Assembly: GCA_030655015.1 (NCBI GenBank)
Contig: JAURWJ010000067.1
Span: 1 to 36,858, forward strand
Length of the DNA stretch: 36,858 nucleotides
Direction of reading: 5' to 3'
From: Methylotenera sp.
GTDB lineage: Bacteria > Pseudomonadota > Gammaproteobacteria > Burkholderiales > Methylophilaceae
The notes beneath the pieces were generated by a model that was not told the DNA's origin, did no database searches, and saw nothing but the letters and a program-made list of their open reading frames with translations. The first letter of the stretch is position 1, and each line of letters opens with the position of its first letter. Both the position numbers and the translations under genes were made by a program. Positions 16,702 to 24,218 of this stretch are shown one piece after another.

Positions 16702-16739
16702 TGAAAGGAAGTATCGAAGAAAAGAAGCTTAAGAGTGAA

Positions 16740-16946
16740 GTAGCCAAATTATCAGGCTACTAAAATGCAAAAGACCCAAGCGGAATGCACTTGAGTCGAT
16801 TGAATATTGCTTAACACCTAGCTACCAACTAGTTAAGTACATTCTACGACAATACTGTGTTTTGTCAAATTTAAGACGATAGTCCTGGCTCGCTTGCACC
16901 CCAAACTCTCTAATTAGTAAAAAATACTAATTGGCAAGACGGGACT
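16740..16946 (+). ncRNA. Chain of hairpins in the tnsA leader, possible structured RNA
   Basis: Several stems follow each other: GTAGCC/GGCTAC (16740-16760), GACCCAAG/CTTGAGTC (16773-16797), CTTAAC/GTTAAG (about 16810-16837) and a nested structure at 16881-16946. The nested one pairs AGTCC with GGACT, CTTGC with GCAAG, and AATTAGTA with TACTAATT around an AAAAA loop. There is no ORF of note in 16348-16999. The block ends 54 bases before tnsA and may be an mRNA leader that limits transposase expression, or a small RNA. No known riboswitch was recognised. Confidence 0.4.
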
Positions 16947-16999
16947 CCCTACGCCCAAATTTCTGAGTTACTCCGTTTGATGCAAATTAGGAGTTAACA

Positions 17000-17680
17000 A
17001 TGAATCAATTAATAGCAGTACCTAAGATACAAATAATTTTCCCTAAAGATGGAAAAATCCGCAGCCGTAAAGTAGTAAAACGTTCAAACGCACGCAATAC
17101 CGGCAAATATCCTAGCTGGAAAATGCAACGCATGATGCAGTGGGAATCGGTGCATGAAGGTAACGCCATGCGTATCCTAGATGCGACACCCAATGTCACT
17201 TCGTTCACGGAGCAGCCGTGTGAAATCATTTATACACTTAACGATATTCAGCATCGGCATTACCCAGATCTGATGGTGATTGAAGGTAATTATCGCCAGC
17301 TCTGGGAAGTTAAAACTGAGTCAGATGCTAATAGTCCTGAAGTGGCTGAACGGACCAATTTCTTGATAAAGTACTTGCCAGAATATGGATATACCTATCG
17401 TGTTGTGCTTGCAGAAGTAGTGGCTAAACAACCGCGACTAAATAACATAAAACGACTGAACAAGCTTGGACGACACCCAATTTCTAGTTTTGAGCAAGAG
17501 CGTTTCAGACGCCTCTTTATAAATGAACCGGTCATCTCTTGGGGAGTGTTTGAACAACAATCCCCTCAATCACTACGCCATATCAGTCGCTTGATACTTC
17601 AAGGCAAGCTCAGCATCGACTTTAATCAACCCATTAGTCCAGCTACTTCAATTCGTAGCAACTTCAACGCACAACACTAG
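17000..17680 (+). CDS. tnsA: TnsA-like transposon endonuclease
   Basis: A 226-residue endonuclease that, with TnsB, cuts the transposon free by cleaving the 5' ends. Catalytic residues are visible: Glu49 or Glu53 in WESVHEGN, Asp90 in RHYPDLMV, and Glu103/Lys105 in LWEVKTE. This is the restriction-enzyme-like core. The N-terminal KYPSWKMQRMMQWES is typical. It is shorter than Tn7 TnsA (273 residues), mainly in the C-terminal domain that contacts TnsC. An AGGAG ribosome site lies 7 bases before the ATG. It is the first gene of the tnsA-tnsB-tnsC-tniQ operon, with 9 bases to tnsB. Its presence implies cut-and-paste rather than replicative transposition. Confidence 0.93.
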   Translation: MNQLIAVPKIQIIFPKDGKIRSRKVVKRSNARNTGKYPSWKMQRMMQWESVHEGNAMRILDATPNVTSFTEQPCEIIYTLNDIQHRHYPDLMVIEGNYRQLWEVKTESDANSPEVAERTNFLIKYLPEYGYTYRVVLAEVVAKQPRLNNIKRLNKLGRHPISSFEQERFRRLFINEPVISWGVFEQQSPQSLRHISRLILQGKLSIDFNQPISPATSIRSNFNAQH

Positions 17681-17689
17681 GAGCACATC

Positions 17690-19696
17690 ATGGCAATCGC
17701 ATATTTTTGTAAAAACACGTCTTTTGATATGGACGGACGTGAGTATCAACTCACTCAAGAAATCACTACAGGTCTTTGGCAGGTACATGAAGTACGTACT
17801 GGCAGAATTCATGAATTTAGTATCCAGGAACTACAACAGCATTATTCAGAGGGGAAATTAGTATTTATGGAGGATGCTGAAAAGTCAGCAAAAACCAAAG
17901 AAGCCTTTAAAGAAAAGTCTAAAAAAATTAGTCATCAAACCGATAGTATTGAATGGGAAAAAGCCAAAATTAGACGTATGTATGTCAAGGCAGTTGAGCA
18001 CTTGCCATGTACAGCGGCATTGATGAAAGCAGCTATTCAAGAGGTCTGGAAAAAACGCAACAAAGACAAGAGCGAAGCCGATGCCGAAATTGCTCCTAAC
18101 TGGACCACCGTCTCTAGATGGAAAAAGAAATATCTGACCAACGGTAAAGACGCGTTTGCATTGGTTGACGAGCATCACCATAAGGGCAATCGAAATGATC
18201 GCTATGATGAAGAAGTGATGCATATCGTTTCCGACTGTATTGATAAGATTTATCTTCAGCGCGAACGCAAAACGATAGAGGACACAACTGAGGAAGCAGT
18301 TGTAATGGTAACGCGCGAGAATAAGCAGCGTGCTAGATTAGAGCAATTACCTGTACCAACCAGAAGACTCGTTAGAAGGATGATTGGCTTGATCCCTGCC
18401 TTTGATCGATGTGCAGCAAGATATGGGCGTATTGCAGCCAATCGTATTTATCGAAGCAAATTAAAACATTTAGTCACTAAAAAAGCGCTGGAATCGGCTG
18501 AAATAGATCATACCAAGCTAGACCTATTTGTTATTGATGATGATTCACATATTCCACTCGGTAGACCATGGCTGACCATATGTATAGATAGCCATACACG
18601 CTGCATATTAGGGATATACATCGGCTTCGAACCACCTAGCTATCTCACCGTTGGTAAATGCTTAAAGCACGCATTCCTGCCTAAATCTGACTTGCAACAG
18701 CAATATCCAGATATCCGGAATTCATGGGAGGCACACGGCGTTATGGAGCAATTGTTTGTAGATAACGGTTTAGAGTTTCACAGCATTAGCTTAGAGAAGG
18801 CCTGCTTCGCTTTTGGTGTAGAGATTATTTACACGCCACGTAAGCAACCATGGTTTAAGGGCAAGATTGAACGCTTCAATCGCACACTCAATGAAGGGAT
18901 TAGCCATGGCATATCAGGTACTACTTTCAGTAATATCTTTGAAAAAGATGATTACGATCCTGCCAAACATGCAGTCGTGACATTAAGTTCGCTACGACTC
19001 ATTATCCATAAATGGATTGCTGATTATTATCACCAAAAGCCACATCGTAGTTTAGATGAACAGACTCCAGCAATCATGTGGTCAAGTAGTGTTCACACAG
19101 AGGATATTGCGCTAGCACACAACCCGGCAGAAATGGATGTATTGCTAGGTAAAGCAGTTCGAGACAAACGAGTCACTCACAAAGGGATTGAGATTAACAA
19201 TTTGTTATATAACTCACCAGAATTGATGCAACTAAGACGTAAGTACGGTGAGGAGTTAACAGTAGAGATCCGCATCGACGAAAGCGATATTGGCCATCTA
19301 TATGTCATCTTAAAAGACCATCAGGGTCATATTGAAGTACCCGCACTCGACAAGGATTACGCATCAGGTACGACCCTATGGCAACACAAGATTTGTCGTA
19401 AATATGCAAAAGAAAATTTCAATAAAGTTGATGTGTATAGCTATGCACGTGCAAAGACTGAGATTCGTGAGATTGTCGAAAACGAACTGAAGCTTAAACG
19501 CAAAAAATCTAACTCTAAAATCGCGCGTCATAACGATGCCAATCAGCAAGCTGCAATTAAGGCTGCAGCTAAATCAGCTGTAAATAAAGCCCAAAAAATT
19601 GGCAGTAAAAAACCAGATAAGTCACTCGGTTCAAACAAGCCTGCTGTAGCAAAGATTCGTCCTAGCTACACCCCTGTTATCGACCAACGCGCTTAA
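17690..19696 (+). CDS. tnsB: TnsB-like DDE transposase
   Basis: A 668-residue transposase of the retroviral-integrase superfamily that binds the end repeats and joins 3' ends to target DNA. N-terminal helix-turn-helix domains (about residues 90-260) contain NWTTVSRWKKKYLTNG. The rve core gives the DDE triad: Asp273 in EIDHTKLDL, Asp358 in LFVDNGLEF, and Glu394 in KGKIERFNRTL. HSRSLDE-like residues (PHRSLDEQTPA) and a mu-type beta-barrel region follow. The basic C-terminal tail (about 600-668) would hold the TnsC-interacting peptide. Length is close to Tn7 TnsB (702). A GGAG site precedes the ATG. Its binding sites are the CATAAGYTGCAAGT repeats at both ends of the element. Confidence 0.95.
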   Translation: MAIAYFCKNTSFDMDGREYQLTQEITTGLWQVHEVRTGRIHEFSIQELQQHYSEGKLVFMEDAEKSAKTKEAFKEKSKKISHQTDSIEWEKAKIRRMYVKAVEHLPCTAALMKAAIQEVWKKRNKDKSEADAEIAPNWTTVSRWKKKYLTNGKDAFALVDEHHHKGNRNDRYDEEVMHIVSDCIDKIYLQRERKTIEDTTEEAVVMVTRENKQRARLEQLPVPTRRLVRRMIGLIPAFDRCAARYGRIAANRIYRSKLKHLVTKKALESAEIDHTKLDLFVIDDDSHIPLGRPWLTICIDSHTRCILGIYIGFEPPSYLTVGKCLKHAFLPKSDLQQQYPDIRNSWEAHGVMEQLFVDNGLEFHSISLEKACFAFGVEIIYTPRKQPWFKGKIERFNRTLNEGISHGISGTTFSNIFEKDDYDPAKHAVVTLSSLRLIIHKWIADYYHQKPHRSLDEQTPAIMWSSSVHTEDIALAHNPAEMDVLLGKAVRDKRVTHKGIEINNLLYNSPELMQLRRKYGEELTVEIRIDESDIGHLYVILKDHQGHIEVPALDKDYASGTTLWQHKICRKYAKENFNKVDVYSYARAKTEIREIVENELKLKRKKSNSKIARHNDANQQAAIKAAAKSAVNKAQKIGSKKPDKSLGSNKPAVAKIRPSYTPVIDQRA

Positions 19697-19709
19697 TAAA
19701 CCCAAAGAT

Positions 19710-20741
19710 ATGAAAGATACCATCATGAATAAAACAATTTATATTCCAACAACAGTTGATCAAATACTAGTGCCGCATGAGATGTTTCAAAAAGCAAAAT
19801 CACGTATAGAAGCACATTTGCTAGCGGCTCAGAACTATCAAGAACCCATATGTATTGCAGTAATCGGTGAATCACGCACTGGTAAATCACGTTTGCTTGA
19901 GCACATTACCAAGCCATATCCTAAACAACGTAATTCCGAGGGTGCTGTAGTTCCTGTACTCATTATTCGCACCCCTTCCAAACCCACTGTTAAGGGTTTA
20001 GTTGAAGTGATGTTGAGAGAAATCGGTGACCCGCTATGGTTCAAGCGCGGCTCAGAAAACGAAAAGACCGAACAACTTTATACCTTGCTCAAAAAAGCCA
20101 AGACCCATACAGTAATTATTGATGAGTTCCAGCACTTCTATGACAAGGTGTCGCATAAGGTACAGCACTACTTATCTGACTGGCTGAAGATCTTTGTGGA
20201 TCGCTCCGGGTTAATGTTGATTGTTGCAGGCCTGCCAAATTGCATGGCAGTAATTAACCAAAATGAACAATTACGTGGACGCTTCTTGGCACCTATTCGT
20301 ATGCCTCGTTTTGATTGGGGAAATGAGGGCTCTCAAGCTGAATTCATCGCCTGTTTAGAGTCTTTTCAACAGGGCTTGAGGAGATATGATTTACCGGCTT
20401 TGGATTCTGATGAGATGGCCTTTAGATTCTATTGCGCTACGGGTGGATTGATTGGTTATGTAGCCAAGATACTCCATCAAGCATGTCTTAACGCACAAAT
20501 GGATGACAAGCTAAGTATCACCCTAGACGATCTTGCTAGGGCTTATGAAGAGTCAGTGTGGATCGATGAGATGACATCAATTATGAACCCGTTCTGGATA
20601 GATTTTGATACAAATCCTACTGCATATTTGTTAGGGGAAGTTCAGCTGATTGGCACGGCAAGTCCTGAAGTGAGTAAGCCCCGTGCAAGCCGCTCAAAAT
20701 CAAAAAATAAAATGACTGCGGCGGAGGTGCTTTCTCTATGA
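19710..20741 (+). CDS. tnsC: TnsC-like AAA+ transposition regulator
   Basis: A 343-residue ATPase that links target selection by TniQ/TnsD to TnsAB. Walker A is GESRTGKS (residues 53-60) and Walker B is TVIIDEF (134-140). LMLIVAGLPN (about 168-177) is the sensor strand and RGRF (in LRGRFLAPIRMPRF) is an arginine-finger region. TnsC-type proteins form helical filaments on DNA. It is smaller than Tn7 TnsC (555) and closer to the TniB-like and compact TnsC proteins. ATG 19710 is used; ATG 19725 (MNKTIYIP) is equally possible. Its last bases overlap tniQ by four (ATGA). Confidence 0.93.
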   Translation: MKDTIMNKTIYIPTTVDQILVPHEMFQKAKSRIEAHLLAAQNYQEPICIAVIGESRTGKSRLLEHITKPYPKQRNSEGAVVPVLIIRTPSKPTVKGLVEVMLREIGDPLWFKRGSENEKTEQLYTLLKKAKTHTVIIDEFQHFYDKVSHKVQHYLSDWLKIFVDRSGLMLIVAGLPNCMAVINQNEQLRGRFLAPIRMPRFDWGNEGSQAEFIACLESFQQGLRRYDLPALDSDEMAFRFYCATGGLIGYVAKILHQACLNAQMDDKLSITLDDLARAYEESVWIDEMTSIMNPFWIDFDTNPTAYLLGEVQLIGTASPEVSKPRASRSKSKNKMTAAEVLSL

Positions 20742-21898
20742 CATGCTCTTGTGAACATCACGTGCTTGAGCAATCCATCCAGCCATTGGTGATCACACCC
20801 TCCCCCTATAAGGGGGAGAGCTTGCCTGGCTTTATTTTAAGGGCAGCTGAAGACAATGGGTATGAATCACCACTGAAGTTATTGCATTATGCTGGCATGG
20901 ATGACAATGAAGCGCGCTCAGCCAGACCCTCACTGGATAAGCTGGCTCCATTGTTTGGAAAATCTATAGAAGATTTCAAGGCCACAGGGCTGGATAGTGG
21001 CAGTGAGTCGAGGGGCCGTTATGTACAAATCATGGGGCATAGCATTCCCTCCATGTTTACCAGCTGTAAACACGCAAGCCTATGCGTTGAATGCGTCAAG
21101 GAAAATGGTTTCATAGATGGCTATCACGAAATCAAATACGCTCTCGCTTGCCCTAAGCATAAGATCAAAACATTAAACAGTTGCCCGGTATGTCACAAAA
21201 CTTTGAGTTGGCATCGTTTGGGACTCACTAAATGTAAATGTGGTGCAGGCCTCGCCCAGTTTAACCCTGAAAAAATTGATATTCCTGAGGTATTGGCTTT
21301 GCTAGGAGTGTTGTATTCAAAATTGATGAATCAGAGCTTAAATCATCAACAAATTGATCAAGTAGGCTTTCCTAGCGAAGCGATGGAGCATATATCAGTT
21401 CAGACCTTATTATCAGTCATCTATCGTTTTGGACTTTTCAATAGCAAACTGGCAGATTCAGCAGATGTAGATATGGCAGCGGTCGAAACGACAGCAAAAG
21501 TATTCTCTAATTGGCCACACAACTTTTATGATTACTTGGAAGAAAATCAGGCACCAGGCGCAAATTTCAAAGTCAGTGGTTTACGTGGGCAATTTAACTC
21601 CTTCTATGAGTCGTTCTTCAAAAATATCGCACGAGATCAAGAATTGCAGTTCATGCGAGATGCTTTCATTAGCTTTGGGCAAGAGCGGTGGAAACTAGCT
21701 GCCATTCATCCAAGTTTTATGACGAATGAAACAGCCAGAGTCTTGGGCATAAATGCCTTATCGAAAAAAATAAACAAGCACCCTCGTACCATTAAAAAAC
21801 TAATCAATGAAGGGCTAATTAAGGTGTTGCCAAGCTGTGAAGGTCAAACGCGAAATTTATTTGATTTAGCGGATCAAGAACAAATTGAGCTTGTTTAA
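20738..21898 (+). CDS. tniQ: TniQ/TnsD-like target-selection protein
   Basis: A 386-residue target selector. The TniQ signature starts at PSPYKGESLPGFILRAAEDNGY. Two zinc-binding groups follow: Cys116/Cys119 with Cys138/His141, and Cys149/Cys152 with Cys166/Cys168 (SCPVCHKTL...KCKCGAGL). The C-terminal half holds helix-turn-helix-like segments, including LGINALSKKINKHPRTIKKLINEGLI. It is longer than the Cascade-bound TniQ of CRISPR-guided elements and shorter than TnsD (508), so it probably binds DNA itself. There is one copy only and no tnsE, so this protein should determine the insertion site, which here is the 3' end of nrdJb. ATGA overlap with tnsC implies coupled expression. Confidence 0.9.
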   Translation: MTCSCEHHVLEQSIQPLVITPSPYKGESLPGFILRAAEDNGYESPLKLLHYAGMDDNEARSARPSLDKLAPLFGKSIEDFKATGLDSGSESRGRYVQIMGHSIPSMFTSCKHASLCVECVKENGFIDGYHEIKYALACPKHKIKTLNSCPVCHKTLSWHRLGLTKCKCGAGLAQFNPEKIDIPEVLALLGVLYSKLMNQSLNHQQIDQVGFPSEAMEHISVQTLLSVIYRFGLFNSKLADSADVDMAAVETTAKVFSNWPHNFYDYLEENQAPGANFKVSGLRGQFNSFYESFFKNIARDQELQFMRDAFISFGQERWKLAAIHPSFMTNETARVLGINALSKKINKHPRTIKKLINEGLIKVLPSCEGQTRNLFDLADQEQIELV

Positions 21899-21962
21899 GC
21901 GAGAGCTGATTATTAGTCAGGAAGTTACTTGGAAAATACAGATAAATGTAGTCACTACTTTC

Positions 21963-22144
21963 CACGGCATGTTCCGACTCTGCTGACCGGTTGCGGGACG
22001 AGAGGTTACTTACTTCCATTTATTTACGGCCAAATATGCTCAGAGAAGCGTCATCGACATCGAAGTTATTTTTTCTGTATAATTTACATATAGGTTATAA
22101 ATTTAACGTCCCGCAACCGGTCAGCAGAGTCGGAACATGCCGTG
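21963..22144. repeat. Perfect 38-bp inverted repeat flanking a 106-bp spacer
   Basis: Arms 21963-22000 and 22107-22144 are exact reverse complements over 38 bases (CACGGCATGTTCC... and ...GGAACATGCCGTG), and identity stops sharply on both sides. No target duplication flanks it and no ORF of note lies in it. The gap from tniQ to the next gene (21899-22204) consists mainly of this structure. It might be a miniature element, an invertible switch or an antisense pair. Confidence 0.85.
22054..22083 (+). promoter_or_regulatory. Near-consensus sigma70 promoter inside the inverted repeat
   Basis: TCGACA (22054-22059, five of six consensus bases) is followed after 18 bases by a perfect TATAAT (22078-22083). 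The predicted start near 22090 reads through the right 38-bp arm and then antisense into the 3' end of the HEPN/zinc gene. Confidence 0.55.
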
Positions 22145-22158
22145 TTAAATTTGTAACC
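22093..22158 (+). ncRNA. Candidate small RNA: 14-bp stem presenting the 38-nt arm as a loop
   Basis: GGTTATAAATTTAA (22093-22106) and TTAAATTTGTAACC (22145-22158) pair over 14 positions with one U-G wobble, placing exactly the 38-base right arm in the loop. The promoter at 22054 would start transcription 3 bases upstream. The loop would be fully complementary to RNA from the left arm, which lies in the tail of the tns operon transcript. No terminator with a T tract is obvious nearby. This is inferred from sequence only. Confidence 0.35.
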
Positions 22159-22204
22159 TTCTTTGTTTCGCGGTATGGGCTCGAAATGTTTCTGTAATTA
22201 GCTG

Positions 22205-23266
22205 TCAATCATTTTCATGCCAACCTGACATTCCTTCACATTGATTACATCCTCTGACATAGCTACCTTCCATATCCACAGAGCTTAGTTCATTACACCA
22301 TTCGCATGTAACCATTTGTTTGGGTTCAATAAAGCATTCCGTACAGAACCAAGTTTCTGTTTCTTTTACCTGTACAACTGTATGATATCCATCACAGTCT
22401 GCACAGTTTCCAATGTAAGCATCATAATTACCCTCTTTTGCTGCGATGAATGCAACCCCTTGATCAATTAAGGCTTCAGCTAAATCTTCATGATTGTGAT
22501 ATGCGCCGCAACCAAGACAATTAGTGTGTCCTTCATCAGAAAATGTAACTACTTCATTACAATTTTTACATTCTATTTTTACGCATGTCTCTATTAATCC
22601 GCATACGAGGCAATCAGCAACATATATAACTTCGATATCGGGCTCATGTTCCTGTGCTTTGAATTTACAAGACGGACATTCCGTAAAAACAAAGCCAGCA
22701 TATTCTGCTTCAAGGATTTTTGCTTTTAAGTTATCAAATATAACTTGTAAGAAATCATGTAGCCCCCGAAGCTCTTGGTCAATTTCTGAGATTTTATTTG
22801 AATGGCTTGCAAAGACATCCCTCCAACGTTCACCAATTAACTGATGTAGGTAATACCATGCTTTGAGTTGCTGTCTAGCAATATCCTGCTTTAAAGATTG
22901 GTCACTTTTGTCTGCTACATGAAAGAAATGCAGCATTTTATTACGGTGTTTTGCAATATTCCTGAATGACTCGATTTCTGTTTGGGTCAAACCGCTTTGA
23001 ACAATCCTTTGAAGTCTATTTGCAGCTTCATCCAGTGTCACTGACTGAAAATCACCGGCAACAAATTTATCCCAATCAGGTTCATTGCCTTTTGCTACGA
23101 TTAGTGACCAATGCTCATGCATAAGCCGGGCTTTAATAATTAACTCTACAGCTGCATGAAAATGAATAACCGAATATTTGGGATGTGTATCGAACTCTTC
23201 GATTGCTTTGGATAAAAAATCCATTGCGTTTCCTACAAGGCTATCAAACATCTCATTTTTATTCAC
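22205..23266 (-). CDS. HEPN-like protein with eight CxxC zinc knuckles
   Basis: A 353-residue protein. The helical N-terminal domain (about 1-185) has an AAVELIIKARLM helix and ends its core with AKHRNKMLHF, where Arg108 and His113 match the R-x4-H motif of HEPN ribonucleases. The C-terminal 155 residues hold eight CxxC pairs (197/200, 219/222, 233/236, 250/253, 288/291, 308/311, 321/324, 340/343), enough for four zinc ribbons that may bind nucleic acid or protein. HEPN proteins are frequent toxins and defence RNases, though some are only scaffolds. It is divergent from the Mrr-like gene (97-base gap). I do not know a named family for this combination. Confidence 0.75.
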   Translation of the reverse strand: MNKNEMFDSLVGNAMDFLSKAIEEFDTHPKYSVIHFHAAVELIIKARLMHEHWSLIVAKGNEPDWDKFVAGDFQSVTLDEAANRLQRIVQSGLTQTEIESFRNIAKHRNKMLHFFHVADKSDQSLKQDIARQQLKAWYYLHQLIGERWRDVFASHSNKISEIDQELRGLHDFLQVIFDNLKAKILEAEYAGFVFTECPSCKFKAQEHEPDIEVIYVADCLVCGLIETCVKIECKNCNEVVTFSDEGHTNCLGCGAYHNHEDLAEALIDQGVAFIAAKEGNYDAYIGNCADCDGYHTVVQVKETETWFCTECFIEPKQMVTCEWCNELSSVDMEGSYVRGCNQCEGMSGWHEND

Positions 23267-23363
23267 TCTAACGACCTTTTCTATTTTTTATATCGATTGC
23301 CAGATTTTAATAAATGACTTCTGTTGTTATAGTACTGATTAGTTTAACAACAAAAAAATAATC

Positions 23364-24197
23364 ATGGCTAGAAGAAAGAATGACTCCCTACTTGATGTTC
23401 TCTTAGAACTAGCTGCGAGCTTATCCTGGAAAACCAGTGCTTTAATCGCTATCTTCAGCTTCCTGATATTCCACTATGTTTCCGGCCTTCCTTTAGAACA
23501 AACGAAAGATATACATTCATTCAATCAGAACCTATATAAGAATTTGTTCATTACGTTTTCTGGCTTCTTACAATATGTCTTCCCGATGATATTTTTGGCT
23601 GGAGCGCTTGTTTCAGCAATCAAAGGTAAACGCCGTCGTAAATTATTAGATAAGCAATCTAGCATTCAAAGCATTCGCACTTTGTCCTGGCAGGAGTTTG
23701 AGCTCTTAGTCGCAGAGGCTTTCAGCCGCAAAGGATTCAAGGTGTTAGAAAATGGTGGCGGTGGTCCAGATGGTGGTATAGATCTTATTCTTCAAAAGGA
23801 TGGCAAAAAATCGATTGTGCAGTGTAAGCGGTGGCGTACTGTTTCGATAGGCGTGACCCATATCCGTGAGCTTTATGGTGTCATGACAGGAGTGCAAGCC
23901 AATGACTGCATCTTCGTGAGCAGTGGCAACTACACAGCAGAAGCTAGATTGTTTGCTGAAGAGAAGCCAATTTGGTTGATAGATAGTACTGAGTTAATTG
24001 AGCTTGTTGGAACTGTTCAAGTAGAGCCTCGTTTCAGTCCCACCATTCCCAATGTCCAAACCAAGCTTGCAACTCCAACATGCCCAATTTGTTCTTCAGT
24101 AATGATCAAGCGGACAGCACGCAAGGGCAACAATGTTGGAAATGAATTCTGGGGTTGCTCAACCTTCCCTCGTTGCAAAGGTACTGTTCAAATCTAA
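23364..24197 (+). CDS. Membrane-anchored Mrr-like restriction endonuclease with topoisomerase-type zinc finger
   Basis: A 277-residue protein in three parts. Two transmembrane helices come first (about 23-42 and 61-85). An Mrr_cat domain follows: LSWQEFELLVAEAFSRKGFKV, GPDGGIDLIL with Asp140, and IVQCKRW with Gln153 and Lys155, which complete the PD-(D/E)XK-type site. IRELYGVMTG and CIFVSSGNYTAEA are usual Mrr strands. The C terminus is a C4 zinc finger of the topoisomerase I kind (CPIC...FWGCSTFPRCKGT). Mrr enzymes cut modified or foreign DNA; membrane anchoring suggests action on DNA entering the cell. It precedes the giant NTPase by 21 bases and may be co-transcribed with it. Confidence 0.88.
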   Translation: MARRKNDSLLDVLLELAASLSWKTSALIAIFSFLIFHYVSGLPLEQTKDIHSFNQNLYKNLFITFSGFLQYVFPMIFLAGALVSAIKGKRRRKLLDKQSSIQSIRTLSWQEFELLVAEAFSRKGFKVLENGGGGPDGGIDLILQKDGKKSIVQCKRWRTVSIGVTHIRELYGVMTGVQANDCIFVSSGNYTAEARLFAEEKPIWLIDSTELIELVGTVQVEPRFSPTIPNVQTKLATPTCPICSSVMIKRTARKGNNVGNEFWGCSTFPRCKGTVQI

Positions 24198-24218
24198 GCT
24201 CGATGCCATCACTAAAAA

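Noticed and set aside
21991-22197. 68-residue ORF across the 38-bp inverted repeat
   Set aside because: It spans the palindrome arms, has no ribosome site and no protein-like composition.
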